Positions 44,580 through 55,908 of a DNA stretch of 64,000 bases are shown piece after piece. How positions within the stretch are numbered: the first letter of the stretch is position 1; each line of letters opens with the position of its first letter. This DNA comes from Anastrepha obliqua. Lineage: Eukaryota > Arthropoda > Insecta > Diptera > Tephritidae. The DNA is taken from the NCBI RefSeq assembly GCF_027943255.1, contig NC_072895.1, positions 73,906,001-73,970,000 of the forward strand, in the 5' to 3' direction. A program made the position numbers and the translations under genes. Below the pieces are notes generated by a model. It searched no databases. It was not told the origin of the DNA and saw only the letters and a list, made by a program, of their open reading frames with translations.

Positions 44580-45813
44580 ATTAACAAAAAATATGTTTAA
44601 AGTATTTATTAATCAATAATATACTTATTTTCCTGCATTATTTACAATGTCTTCCCAACGTTTAGGCAAGTTTTTAGTCCCCTGCTCAAAAAATTTTTTG
44701 TCCTTGGAGCCAAAATACGCTTCGATATCCCTTTTTATAGCTTCTTTTGAGGAGTAGTTCTTGTTACTCATATGGAATTGAAGTCCACAGTAAAGGTGAT
44801 AAACGCAAGGTGCAATATCCGAAGAGTATGGTGGATGTGGCATTAACTCCCATCCGGGCTCGTTCAGCTTGCCTCATGTTTACCTTGCGGTATGAGTTCT
44901 TGCGTTGTCGTGGTGAAACAAAACTTTGCGTCTATTCTCTAAAGACGGGCGATTTTTTTTAAGTATCTCATTCAGGTTTGATAGCTGATGGGAATAATAA
45001 TCAGCAGTTATCGTCTGGTTTGGTTCCAGAAGTTCATAATAAACAATACCGGCCATATCGCACCAAATAGACAAGGGAATCTTCTTGGGGGGAAGGCCAT
45101 CTCTAGGAGTTGGTTCTGATGTTTCATCTTTATCTAACCATTGGCGTTTGCGAACAGGATTATTGTAAAGGACCCATTTTTCATTCATTAACGACACGGT
45201 TCAAAAACTTTCATTTTCAAACCATTTCAGCAGCTGAGAACACACATTCACTCTCTGCTGAAAGTTGGCAACGGAAAGTCTATGCGGAACCCATCTTCCC
45301 AGCTTTGAAACCTTTCCCAACTGAACCAGGTGTCTGTGAACTGTTCCATGCGACGAATTTAACCTCTGAGCTATCATATCGACTGTCAAATTTGGCTCAG
45401 CTTCCACGAGTTCGAGCAAGGCGTCGGAGTTAAAGACTTCAGGACGACCAGCGCGCGGGGCATCCTCCACGTCGCAGTTACCACTTCGGAATTTTTAAAA
45501 CCACTTTTGCGCAGTCCTTACACTCACGGTATCCTCTCCGTGAACAGTGTTTATTTCTGCAGCAGCAGTTGTTGCATTTTTACCACTTTTATAAAAGAAA
45601 TACATAATATGCCTCTTGTACGCGTTCGAAGATTCCATTTTTTTTTTAACAACACGTGCTTCTATCTGTGATTAAAACCACTTTTTGAATGCACAATATA
45701 TCAAAGAAAATATAAATAGTTCCGTTATATTCCGCGAATAATTTTTTGTATGCAAAAATCGTACAAAAGTGAAATTATGGATAAAATACGACCGAACTTA
45801 TGGACTGTCCTCT
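44580..45813 (-). mobile_element. mariner nested in piggyBac
   Basis: It lies inside the piggyBac transposase gene between the LLSTVPY and AKKPSAILYYNAHK codons. The 5' end (plus-strand 45780-45813) carries a terminal-repeat-like AAAATACGACCGAACTTATG. I could not find the matching repeat at the other end, so that end is truncated or diverged. The family differs from the mauritiana-type copies at 7669 and 26167. Confidence 0.78.
44625..45639 (-). pseudogene. mariner transposase, inactive (nested copy)
   Basis: It starts MESSNAYKRHIMYFFYKSG at 45639. A stop falls inside the KWFxKFRSG motif and another after WFENESF. The first catalytic block, TGDEKW in relatives, reads LMNEKW here, so the Asp is Asn. 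The second Asp remains (HHDNARTH). The third block reads SSDIAPCVYH, replacing Asp with Val. A frame change sits just after HTAR. Two lost catalytic residues plus stops make it clearly dead. Confidence 0.85.
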
Positions 45814-47230
45814 TATATACGGAACAGTGGAAAGTAAATTGACCGCTTTATTCTTCTTTGGCACATAGCTGCTGATTGAAAGAAGGTTTTCATGAAAACC
45901 AAATAATGACGAAAGCACTGGTCGAGAATTGTTCTTTTTCATATCTGGTGGAAGACAACGTTCGTTGGATCGTATGGTGCCCACTAATGCGAGTCCTATA
46001 GCAGCGAGACGCTTAGATCTATTCAATGTGACGAAAAAATTATCGGCTATTATTGTACGGCCGCTATTTACATATCAGTTGGATAATTGTAGCATCACAT
46101 TTTCCCTTTGATCAACTTCACGCTCGTCTCCTTCTGTTTGTCCACAATACAACTTTCCTTGCAACGGATATTTTGTTTTGGAGTCACATGCCCACCAGAT
46201 TGTTATGCGAAATTTCGCCGGTTTTGATGGAATATGTTGCGTGAATTTTGTTCGGCCTCGATATGGAAATATTTGCTCTTCGGTAGTAATATTTCCATGC
46301 GGGTCATAATTATCTTTGAGGATTTCACTCAAGATATTCCATATATCACGAATGGGCGCAGCTTTAACGGCTCTTTGGCGAAATTCACGGGTTCGACTGT
46401 TATCAAAACGAATATATCGTGTAAAAATTCTGAATCGATGATAAGACATAGCTGAACGAAAAATGGGCAATGAATCCGAACGCCACAAAACTACCGCTTT
46501 CTATATATTATTGTGTGTTACACCCATGGTCAAAAGAATACCAATAAATGCATCAAGCTCAGTGCTAGTCAAATCAATCCAAACTCTTTGTTTTGAATCA
46601 GGATGTGCTTCATTCCATATTTGAATGGGCTCTCTAGCATATCGATCTGTTTCCGAAATGATAACTGGGCAACTGATGAACAGAATGATAAAAAGAAACG
46701 ACGAAGAATACATATATAACCAATACACACAATCACATAGGGTTCAGTTTCACTGTATTTGTGTTTTTGTTCATTATTTTCGCGCTATTTTGCTATGCGT
46801 TCAACGTTCATTATTCAGTATATGCGTAGAAAGAACAAAGAAACGAGACAAAAACCGGTTTATATATGAACGCACACATGTGTGCGTGTGAACACATCTA
46901 TACATATGAGCTAAATGGTCGTAAAAGATAATCTTAATATAGATTTACCATGACGAAGAAAAAAAACAGGTAAATCCATGTTTCCATACATTTTGTATAG
47001 GAGTCCAGCCAGACCCGAGGCGTACAACCAAAGGTGCAACTTTTTATATCCTTTTTTTCGTCCTGTTCGAGGATCCTGTTGAAATAATAGTTGTACTCAT
47101 ACATCGATAGAAAATTAAATTTTAGGAAGTTACAAGAGGCACAAGTCATAAGCTATAAAAGAATTATGTGAAATTCACGTACAAAGTCAAAATAGGTCTA
47201 GCCAGAACCGGGTGTACAACGGAGGGTTAA

Positions 47231-47810
47231 ACATTCTTTTTATATTTTAAGTCATTTATTTATAATTCACTTCAACAGATTTGGATTTAAGAAAATAGTG
47301 TGTAGATATAGACATAAAATCGCTTAGTTTTAGGTAGTTTAATAAGTTTAATAAAGTTACACTAAGTAGTTTTTATAGTCACTTAGTCAATTCACGTCAA
47401 CGGCTTAAACCCATGATGGAAAGAATAATGAGATGGCGCCTATCATGCTACCGTTGTTTTGCTCTCAGCGAATTTGACAATGAGTTACGTGGTTTTAGCA
47501 CCTGTATGGCCAGATTACCATTTTCGTAACTTGATTTGAGTTTTTTTTTTTGTTTTATTTATTTTTTTTAGCCTCCTTTTGCAATAAAATGACTCCGAAT
47601 AATGTACTGATTCGAGTCAAAGAACTACTTTCGAAACCGAAATAGATGTGAAGTAGTAACTCCGAAAATATCGAAATCGAAGAATCAGGAAACATAGTTC
47701 TTACTCAATACCTCAGAAACGAATGGTCATTCTACAGATATTTTTCGATTCTAAACATACCTTGTTCCAAAAAATACTTTTCAGAAAATCTACCAAGAGC
47801 CAAATAAAAG
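47231..47810. other. Intergenic or decayed LINE
   Basis: Near 47395-47500 a short frame reads MMERIMRWRL and ELRGFSTCMA, faintly like a LINE reverse transcriptase. The signal is too weak to annotate as an element. Nothing else is recognisable. Confidence 0.3.
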
Positions 47811-47814
47811 ATTT

Positions 47815-48880
47815 TGAGCTCTAAACAGTTACGTTCAGTATGAATTGCGCACCATATTTAGCGATTCGAACCCTGTTGAAGCTAGCCGATGATGTGAAAG
47901 ACTCGCACTCTTCAGGATCAAAAATTATTAGCAAAGGAATGTATGTCCCCAGGACCTGCGAGAAATATTAGCAGAACAACCTTAAAAATCTGACTGCAAT
48001 GAAAGTGGAGAGTCTTAAACCACTCACCCTTCATCGATGGCTCAGTTTCGTAAAAAAACATGAAACATTAAATAACTCACCACCAGCAACCATCGAGCTC
48101 TATGGATGATTCGATGCCGCAACTTTTTATATCACGTCACTATAGAAACTGTAGTTATGGACCACCCGTTTAGCCTCAAAGACGGAAATTACTCCCATTA
48201 AAAGCCTATTGTTGAAGAGATTAGAGTTATGTGACGCCTTTCACTAGCAAGAGGATATCCTAGGATAATTATCCTCACTACCCAAAGTCATTCGTGAATT
48301 GTGTATTAATTGAATTTTTTTAATTCAAGTGCCTCAAGTGAAATGGAATATTCAAGCCAAGAAATAACTCGAAGCGAATTTCAAATTATACAAATAATGT
48401 CTATTATTTTTAGATTAAAAGATGTTGCTTTGACCCAAAATACCCAGATACCCAAGAAAAGTTTCCATTAATGAACACAAACAGAATGCGATTTGATGGT
48501 CGATTGATCAATTCCGCCACACTATCATATAACAAGCGACATCTGATTTTATTATTCTATAGCAGCCAAATGGCAAAGATACAGACCTGATTTAGCCACT
48601 CAATAACACAGCGAAAATTAATTAGTTTTGCGACTCTTGCGAACAGAGTTTTGGATACCAAAATTAAAGATATTCATCAAATCAATGCTCCACTGTTGGA
48701 AAGCTTGTACTTATTTATTGTATAAGCGGACACAACACACGCAAATAATGGCGGCACTTCCAGCTGAGAGAGCAACTCTAACCCCTCCATTTGCAGCCAC
48801 AGTAATCGATTTCGCCGGATCCTATGACATCAATAATTACATTCTCCCCCAATCGTGTCCAATAATCAGTTAGTCAGTAA
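47815..48880 (+). pseudogene. BEL/Pao retrotransposon relic
   Basis: Near 47830-47960 a reverse-transcriptase piece reads VTFSMNCAPYLAIRTLLKLADD, then SGSKIISKGMYV, the palm region of BEL/Pao elements just before YVDD. Near 48085 TIELYG-FDAA recalls the RNase H start of this group. At 48628-48873 an integrase zinc-binding and core start is open: RTEFWIPKLKIF, CWKACTYL, MAALPAERATLTPPF, then DFAGSYDI with the first core Asp. Stops and deletions separate the pieces. A gypsy element inserted about 100 bp downstream. Confidence 0.78.
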
Positions 48881-48982
48881 GGTTACATCAGTGTTTCGCA
48901 ACCACGATCATGCATCTCTACCATCTTCCAAAAACAAAATATTAAGATAGGTAAGAAATAATCACAAGCTGTTATATGTATA

Positions 48983-49406
48983 AGTTAACAAATAACACTT
49001 AGTATAGGATATTTTACTTGTAAGAGACATTTATAAGTTTCATAAGTTAAGAAACAGCCCTCGCAATTGCGACATAACATAAGTTGTATCAGCGCGCTAT
49101 AGCTGCAATGGTCAGCGACGGTAACCGGACACTTTTGTTTTGCTGCAAGAGTTTTCGTTATCGCCAAAGATTCTGCTGAGTCGGCTTGCCGACCATGACA
49201 TTGTGGCGTGATGCGAGTTTTGGCTTAGCTTAAGTAAAATATTCTAGGTATTAAGAAATCAGTTTGGTATACAGCGCTCTTCAGACAAGTCGCTGAAATA
49301 AATATCCACTCCGGCACTTAGCCGTAAAATAATTTGTTTCTTTTGTCTGAGCCAGAGGCCAGCAATAAGAGGCACAGTTTGCCTCTCAACATTAATATAA
49401 TTAATT
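48983..49406 (+). repeat. 5' LTR of gypsy-like element
   Basis: 424 bp, starts AGTTAACAAATAACACTT and ends ATAATTAATT. It differs from the 3' LTR at about 49371 (C versus T) and 49392 (T versus A). Confidence 0.95.
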
Positions 49407-49422
49407 GGCGCCCAACTAGTGG
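49405..49422 (+). other. Primer-binding site (tRNA-Lys type)
   Basis: TTGGCGCCCAACTAGTGG at the LTR edge matches the TGGCGCCCAAC form used by gypsy-group elements primed with tRNA-Lys. It would start minus-strand DNA synthesis. Confidence 0.8.
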
Positions 49423-49988
49423 ACGAACTCCACAACCAATAACAACTAAAACAGCAGCACAGGAGCTGCAACAACAAACAGCAATTAAGACAGCAGCGCG
49501 GGAGCTGCGGATGATTTTTTTTTTGTGTTAGTTGAATCATGTAAGTGGATACTCTAGCCAAAATTTTTCTTCAAATACAAAAGTTTTAATTTTTTATTAA
49601 AATTAGTTAGTACTTGTGAGTATTTTATATTGCAACAGATCATAATTAATAGCAATAATCAGAACCAGGTTTCTGAAACACGTGAGAGTGACTGCTTTGA
49701 GAATTTTAGTTGAAACAATTTATCATCCAGATCGTTAATAAAATTACTTTGTGTTACTTTCTGTGTGTCTAAAATTGTGCTATAACAATACATACAGTTC
49801 TCGCGGCTCAGAGCTATGACGTAATTCGATCCATCTTTTGATGGCCCGTTTTACTTTTCGCGGCCACTGGCCTGCGCATGTCACAGTTCAGCCAATATAG
49901 AAAACCTCGCAAGCAGTCTAGCGACTCAGATTCCGACTGAGTCCCGGCTACAAGACTTCTCCCTGCAGGCCCCCCACCATTAGGTAAA

Positions 49989-50195
49989 ATGGATCCAGAT
50001 CAGCTTAGGGAAATAATAAGGTCGGCTACAAACGAGCAGAGGGAGCGAGCATTGACTCAAAGAATTAATGAGTTGGCTCAACAAATAGCAGCAGCAAACG
50101 TTGCCGCCCCACAAGTAGTAGCATATGCTGCTATAGGAATTAGAAACGACATTCGCTGTGACGAGCCGCTAGATGCCGTCAAATGTATACCTTGA
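49989..50195 (+). pseudogene. gag N-terminal remnant of gypsy-like element
   Basis: A 68-codon open frame starting MDPDQLREIIRSATNEQ, helical and charged, in the position of gag after a 580-bp leader. It stops early. No nucleocapsid zinc knuckle follows, so most of gag is deleted. Assignment rests on position rather than motif. Confidence 0.6.
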
Positions 50196-50389
50196 GTTTA
50201 TTCACTAATGAGCGAAAATCGAAAAAAAATTCACGGTAGTGAGGAAAGCCATATAAACCAGATTTAAATATAATAAGAAACTAGCAAATATTAAACATAT
50301 TCTAAATATAAATACATTCAAACGAAAACTGCCCGAAAATTTAAACTAATATAATATATTTTTTTATTTGTAAGAAAATAAAAAAATAT

Positions 50390-51640
50390 TAATCTAACTA
50401 ATAAAGAAACTATCGAAGATAAAATAATACTAAACTTACAACCGATCTATGCCAAGCTTTACCCATATCTAATGGGAGCAGCTGATTTCGTTAATAAAGA
50501 AATCAAAGATCTGCTAAAAAATGATATAATTCAAAAGCCAGTCTCTCCCTACAATAACCCAATGTGGGTAGTAGACAAGAAGGGCACTGATGAAGCGGGC
50601 AATAGGAAAATGAGGTTGGTAATGGACTTTCGTAAACTTAACGAAAGAACCGTGCCTGACAAATACCCTATGCCAAATATATCAATGATATTGGGGAATT
50701 TGAGGAGAGCCAAATTCTTCTCAACATTAGACCTCAAGTCTGGTTATCACCAGTCGATGACATAATCATCTTTTCAGAAGATGAGGACTCCCACATTAAA
50801 CACGTGGATTGGGTCCTAAAAAGCTTACACGAAGCAAACATGAGGGTCTCCGTCGAAAAGTCACGATTTTTTAAGAAAAGCGTGAACTTTCTTGGTTTCA
50901 TAGTCACCAGCACTGGCGCCACGACGGATCCTGAAAAGGTTAAGGCAATACAGGAGTATCCAGAACCTTAAACACTGTTCGAGGTCAGATCATTTCTAGG
51001 CCTCGCAAGTTACTACAGATGTTTCATTAGGGACTTCGCCGGAATAGCAAGACCCATCTCCAATATTTTCAAGGGTGAAAATGGAACAGTCAGTAAGCAT
51101 TCGATCTAACGACCGATGCTTCGGCTCACGACATTTTGTCATCTGAGAATGTAATGCTCAGGTACCCCGATTTTAAGAAGCCATCCGATCTAACGACCGA
51201 TGCTTCGGCTCACGACATTTTGTCATCTGAGAATGTAATGCTCAGGTACCCCGGTTTTAAGAAGCCATTCGATCTAACGACCGATGCTTCGGCTCACGGC
51301 ATAAATGACACCGTAGAAGTCATTTTACTGGCTACAACTGAGTACAATAAGTCGATCCATTCGGTCATCGACCAGAGACCAGTTGATGTGGTTCAGGCGC
51401 ACCCAGATGAGCCACAAGAAAAAATACAAGAAAAGATCAGAAACGCTCAGACGATGCTCAGAGCTAGAGAGAACGCAAATCGGCAGAATAGGGTCTTCGA
51501 CGTTGGTAACAAAGTTTTGGTCAAGTCCAACCGACGACTCGGAAACAAACTCACACCTTATGTGATGAGAAGGCCGTGGAAGCAGACCTGGGGACCGAGG
51601 TCCTCATTAGAGGGAGGGTGGTCCACAAGGACAACCTAAG
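50390..51640 (+). pseudogene. pol remnant with two large deletions
   Basis: Reverse transcriptase starts near 50450 with LLKNDIIQKPVSPYNNPMW, RLVMDFRKLNERT and FFSTLDLKSGYHQ. At 50757 the sequence jumps straight to the DD-containing motif (VDDIIIFSE) with a frame change, so the segment between is lost. A connection/RNase H start follows (LGLASYYRCFI; TTDASAH). At about 51300 it jumps again to the integrase C terminus (YNKSIHSVIDQRP). Protease and most of RNase H and integrase are missing. A tandem repeat at 51103-51300 lies within the RNase H start. Confidence 0.85.
51103..51300 (+). repeat. 84-bp in-frame tandem repeat in pol
   Basis: GATCTAACGACCGATGCTTC starts at 51103, 51187 and 51271, exactly 84 bp apart (28 codons), giving two full units and part of a third. 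Each unit repeats the RNase H start (DLTTDASAH). The period keeps the frame, so it expands the frame without closing it. Confidence 0.95.
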
Positions 51641-51750
51641 GTGACTCCCTTGTTTTTTTTACAGATTATTAATAATGATAGTAGTCTTATTATTTTTGCA
51701 GTACCGTATTTGATTAAGCCACTAGGCAAATTCGTATAAGTTAGATATAG

Positions 51751-53095
51751 TTGTTCAACTTACTTTTAGCCACTTGGCATAGTTTTTATAAAACTTTCTT
51801 GGTGGTGGGCCTTAAAAAGAAAAACAAAAAAATTGCTAAAAAAGACAATAATAGACAAATAGAAATAAACACTAGAGTTCAGGACCAGCTTAACCAGTTA
51901 ACAATCACTGTCAACAAAATTCTCAAGATAGCCAAAAACTCACAAGCTGACACTAGCCATTTATTTGAAACACTACTGTCTAGAAACAGAATGCTAATGA
52001 TGGAGTTGCAAAATATAATGCTTGCTATTACTCTTGCAAAGGCTAACATTGTTAGCCCAAACATTTTGGACCACTCAGATTTGAAATCAATTTGGCTAGA
52101 GGAACCCACCAACACTCCCATAGGAGATCTTATGTTCATTAATTTTAATTAGAATCTATATTACTAAACTTGCTATTATAACTATTTGCTATTGATTAAT
52201 CGATTTTGTAAAAACGTAGGTGATAAGCCAACAATTTGAAACACTGAGCGCATGCAAGAAAAAAAAAAGGGGAAAAAACAAAAACTTAGTAATGGAAGAA
52301 TTAGAATTGACGCTGACCGTTGCGTCCGTAAAAGTTCTTCAATCCATTAACACCATACACTTTATAATTAAATTCCCCAAGATTAAAAGAGCTTGCAGAA
52401 AGATCACGATTTATCCTGTCGTCCCCAAGAACTTTATAGTGCGATTGCTTGACAACGTCATAGCCAAATGCGATGGAGAAACCCACACACTGCAGAGTTG
52501 CGCCGCTTCACCTGGAGCCACATTTTGTCTGGCTTTGGAAAGTTCATGTGCCAAAGAGCTCCATGCAGGTGGCACGGCACACTGCGAGGTCCAGCCGAGC
52601 AACCTGGAAATAATCACCCATGTAGATGGCGGAATCATCATCCTCAACGAAGGGTCCGCAAGGATTCAGGTGGACAACGGCACTGAGATCCAGGTACAAG
52701 GCACGCATCTCATCACGTTCGGAGACCGAGTCGCAATTAACGGGACTCTTTTTTACAATCACAACAACGTACGCAATAGAGTCCCGGGTGTTGCCAATTC
52801 TCCCTTGCTGAACATCACTGCCACCCAAGATGTCCTCAGCCTCCCTTACCTTCATCGTTTGAATGAACGTAATCTGGAGGTGATACAGCAATTCAAGAAA
52901 AACGCCGGAACTGATCAAGCTTATCGTGTGGCATTCATCATTGGAGCCATATGCTGTGCTTTAATCTGCATTGGCCTCACTCTTTGTCGAATCATCGGTG
53001 CAAAAAAGTCTGCAAAGCAGTTACGAGAAGTCGTCGCCGGGATTGGGTCGGCCGAGGACGGCCTTATACTTGAAGGGGGAGTAGTTAACAAATAA
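51751..53095 (+). pseudogene. Envelope-like gene of gypsy element, broken
   Basis: The first piece (51751-52152) is a helical, Gln/Asn-rich ectodomain part and ends at a stop. The second (52220-53095, about 290 codons) has paired cysteines, several N-x-S/T sites and a hydrophobic anchor at about 52920-52990, then a basic cytoplasmic tail. The layout resembles the envelope of the element at 24240-25671, but the sequences differ, so these are two families. The stop codon lies within the first 13 bases of the 3' LTR. The N-terminal part and the junction are damaged. Confidence 0.75.
53071..53082 (+). other. Polypurine tract before 3' LTR
   Basis: TGAAGGGGGAGT immediately precedes the LTR start, the usual site of plus-strand priming. 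Confidence 0.75.
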
Positions 53096-53506
53096 CACTT
53101 AGTATAGGATATTTTACTTGTAAGAGACATTTATAAGTTTCATAAGTTAAGAAACAGCCCTCGCAATTGCGACATAACATAAGTTGTATCAGCGCGCTAT
53201 AGCTGCAATGGTCAGCGACGGTAACCGGACACTTTTGTTTTGCTGCAAGAGTTTTCGTTATCGCCAAAGATTCTGCTGAGTCGGCTTGCCGACCATGACA
53301 TTGTGGCGTGATGCGAGTTTTGGCTTAGCTTAAGTAAAATATTCTAGGTATTAAGAAATCAGTTTGGTATACAGCGCTCTTCAGACAAGTCGCTGAAATA
53401 AATATCCACTCCGGCACTTAGCCGTAAAATAATTTGTTTCTTTTGTCTGAGTCAGAGGCCAGCAATAAGAGGCACAGTTTGCCTCTCAACATAAATATAA
53501 TTAATT
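53083..53506 (+). repeat. 3' LTR of gypsy-like element
   Basis: 424 bp, nearly identical to 48983-49406. The TATA duplication follows at 53507-53510. Confidence 0.95.
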
Positions 53507-53524
53507 TATATAGACATAATTGGA

Positions 53525-53728
53525 ATTGGCGCTAATACCTTATTTGGGTGTTTGGCAACGCTCCTCCTCCTCTGCCAAACACCCATGGCAGAAACACTCG
53601 GAGGTTTGCCATAGCCTGCGTAGGGGCGACCGCTTTTAGAAAATACTTGTTTTATCATTCAAACCTACGGGCTTCCGAATGGTACCCACTCACCAACTCA
53701 TTCGACTACGCTGGCGCCCTTGCTCTCA
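53525..53728 (-). mobile_element. tRNA-derived SINE, deleted (copy 4)
   Basis: Reverse orientation. The tail side (ATTGGCGC, GGGTGTTTGG, CTCCTCCTCC) is joined after an internal loss to CACTCGGAGGTTTGCCAT, and then the head region near 53672-53728. About 100 bp of the body is missing and the head is diverged. Confidence 0.75.
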
Positions 53729-53903
53729 TTTTATGCCGACGGTATTAACAATATCTAATTACATGGAAATATGTTCTTACTTTTAATTAGCGGGGCATAG
53801 CAAGGCAAATGAAACTTTTGATTATAACACTATTGAAGTAAATGAGCGATATGCACACCATATACTCTTAACCAATTGCACTCAAATATACATATATACA
53901 TAC

Positions 53904-54051
53904 TAGGGCGGTTCGATTTAAAAATCGCTCATTGCTCTGTGAAAATCGTATTCTAGGGATCAAAATAAGAAACTTTGCCGAAGGAACCATATCTCTAAAA
54001 CAAATTCTGATGTCCCCCAATTTGGGTCGAACTCGATTCGTTTTTTAGGAA
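53904..54051. mobile_element. hAT-like MITE, single arm (copy 3)
   Basis: It starts TAGGGCGGTTCGATTT and matches one inverted-repeat arm of 3297-3754 and 39316-39776 as far as CCCAATTTGGGTCGAACTC. The middle and other arm are gone apart from a few bases (TCGTTTTTTAGG). Confidence 0.82.
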
Positions 54052-54790
54052 CCCCTTGGCATCGATACTTTTTTGCAGTGTTTGCTATATGGTAATACTG
54101 TAACTATGATTTAGCATAAATTCACTCCAACACGTCAAAGTAGGCAATGTAAAGCTGACTTTTTTTACTATCTTCTGCTCGGAAAAACTTCGAAAAAGTT
54201 AACTCCAATAAAATAGCCGCGTGCAAAATATGTACTTTCCAAAGGATACGAACACGATCAAAGCAACAGCAGTAACGATATAAAACTGTACTGTGCTATG
54301 CTTACATAGCTTCGGCAGTTAGCACATACGAAGTGCAGCAAATATTATATATTATTTGGAACTGTGCTGTGGCTGAACTGTTTGAAATTACGCAGTCAAC
54401 GCAACAAGACAACAACCAAAATTTCAGGTGTGCTACCAGTAAACTATAGACATATTCGCAGCAAAGCAAAGCCACAAAATGAAATAAAAAGGATTGCTTT
54501 CCAAGCACAGCAATAGAGGTTCTTTTAGTGCTGTCGCTGTTAAACTGGCCTTTTTTCCACCGCTGGTGAAGAATTTTATTTCTTGACTTCTTTCAAAAGC
54601 CGGATATATAATTAAAAGGAAAAGATATGGCCTCTCAAGCAAATATTGCTTTTTTGAACCTCAGTTAGTCGTGCTCACTTTTTGCTCAATTTGTTTTGCT
54701 AAATGTAAAAGTTTTAATTTTTACATTTTTTTCTTTGTAAAACTCAAACAAAGCATGGAAAAATGAATTTCCGTGTAATGTTTTTTCTAC
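54052..54790. other. Intergenic, nothing recognised
   Basis: No gene or repeat that I can support on either strand. Confidence 0.4.
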
Positions 54791-54799
54791 TTCTTTTTA

Positions 54800-55360
54800 G
54801 CATCACAGTCATTGGTGAACCATTGCTTCATTCACATCCTTGCCATCTGTCTCTATCTCAGGCTACCTCCTTCCTTCGAGCCATCTCTTTCTGGGACGTC
54901 CTCTTCTTCGACTTCTAAACAGGTGTCCGAGCCATCTTACCCTCTGAGATTTTATAAATTTTATCACAGTTTCATTTTTTGCTAATAGTTCCAGCTCATG
55001 ATTATATCTAATTCAATAGATACCGTCTTGCAGTTTTACAGATCCATATATTTTTCTTTCCAATACCATTAGCTGATTAATGTCAGTAAGCTTTAGCGTC
55101 CATAGTTCTCAACCATTGGCACCGGGGCGGATCAAGGTTTTTTATATCCTTAACTTTTCCTCCCGAGGTAATAATTTGAACTTTAGCAGCTTCAAATTAG
55201 AAAAAACAGACTTATTTTCTGCTAAAACTCTCTCATTTATTGTCAGTGATGTATCCTCATCGTCTGATATTTTGATACCCAGATAGGTAAATTCTTCTAC
55301 ACTCTCGAATGCATAATCTCCGAGCAGTAAGTCATCATGCCTTAAGCTAGAGCTGCATCA
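54800..55360 (-). pseudogene. LINE reverse-transcriptase C-terminal relic
   Basis: On the minus strand: EEFTYLGIKISDDED near 55300, LAENKSVFSNLKLLKFKLL, then LTDINQLMVLERKIYGS near 55090, and KFIKSQRVRWLGHLF near 54950 followed by RRGRPRKRWLE. This is the region after the RT core in RTE/R2-like endonuclease-reverse transcriptases. Two or more stops break it. It is a different family from the copy at 41650-43560. Confidence 0.75.
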
Positions 55361-55908
55361 TTCTTAGCCCAGTATTTCGTATTATTTGTTATATAAATTA
55401 TAAATATGATAGTATAATATAATATGTATAATAATATTTATAATAAAAAAAGATTCTGATTTTCATAACTCCAATTTTTTACTCGATACTTATGGAATAC
55501 TCGAAAACTTTGTTCCGATACCAGAAACAAGTAAAGGTACTGATACCAAGGTTTTATCGAATCAACACTACTGAGAGCAATTCGAAGATGTTGATTTAAA
55601 ATTTTTCACTTTGAAGGTTCTTAATGTAAGTTTTGGAATTGGTAAATCTAAGGTATTTAGAGGAAATCCCTTTTAAATTAAAGCATGGAGTCTTTCATTT
55701 GGATTGCGTTGTGTCCGAGTGAAGTATTTGAGTTATTTAGCACTAAATATTCGGATAACCACTAATTTACAATAAAGAGTTATTTTAGATAGTACGAGCT
55801 ACTTTCTAGAAGTTTATTTCTTCGAGTAGTAATAAAAACTACTTTCTAGAAATTTATTTCTTCGAGTAGTAATAAAAACTACTTTCTGAATTTTTCCACA
55901 TGGTATTA
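55361..55908. other. Intergenic with a short tandem repeat
   Basis: Around 55796-55890 the unit AGCTACTTTCTAGAAGTTTA / AACTACTTTCTAGAAATTTA, with TTCTTCGAGTAGTAATAAA, is repeated about 2.5 times with a 52-bp period. Nothing else is recognised. Confidence 0.55.

Larger units (their letters stand above)
44209..46728 (-). pseudogene. piggyBac transposase, disrupted
   Basis: Four pieces in order on the minus strand. 46728-46501: RVWIDLTSTELDAFIGILLTMGV. 46488-46075: MSYHRFRIFTRYIRFD, then IFPYRGRTKFTQHIPSKPAK, CDSKTKYPL and LYCGQTEGDER. 46026-45816: LVGTIRSNERCLPPDM. After the mariner, 44560-44209: YNAHKAGGDCMDQM with the last catalytic Asp region, then RWTFAFFCNLLDVM. These are the DDE_Tnp_1_7 features of piggyBac transposases, which excise and insert precisely at TTAA. 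Stops separate the first three pieces even without the mariner, so the gene was probably dead already. Confidence 0.88.
43741..47226 (-). mobile_element. piggyBac element interrupted by a mariner
   Basis: A 3486-bp element flanked by TTAA at 43737-43740 and 47227-47230, with perfect 16-bp inverted repeats CCCTCCGTTGTACACC. TTAA and CCCT ends are diagnostic of the piggyBac superfamily. Subterminal variants of the same motif recur at 43767-43790 (CCTTCGGTTGTACACCTCGG) and 46990-47035 (complement of a GGTTGTACGCCTCGGGTCTGG-like string). The transposase gene runs on the minus strand and is split by a mariner at about 44580-45813. Confidence 0.92.
48983..53506 (+). mobile_element. gypsy/errantivirus-like element, gutted but young LTRs
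   Basis: A 4.5-kb element with two 424-bp LTRs that differ at only two positions I could find, flanked by TATA on both sides (48979-48982 and 53507-53510). A primer-binding site complementary to tRNA-Lys-type 3' ends (GGCGCCCAAC) follows the 5' LTR, and a polypurine tract precedes the 3' LTR. The interior keeps small parts of gag, pol and env; complete relatives are 7 kb or more. It cannot be autonomous. Confidence 0.93.
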
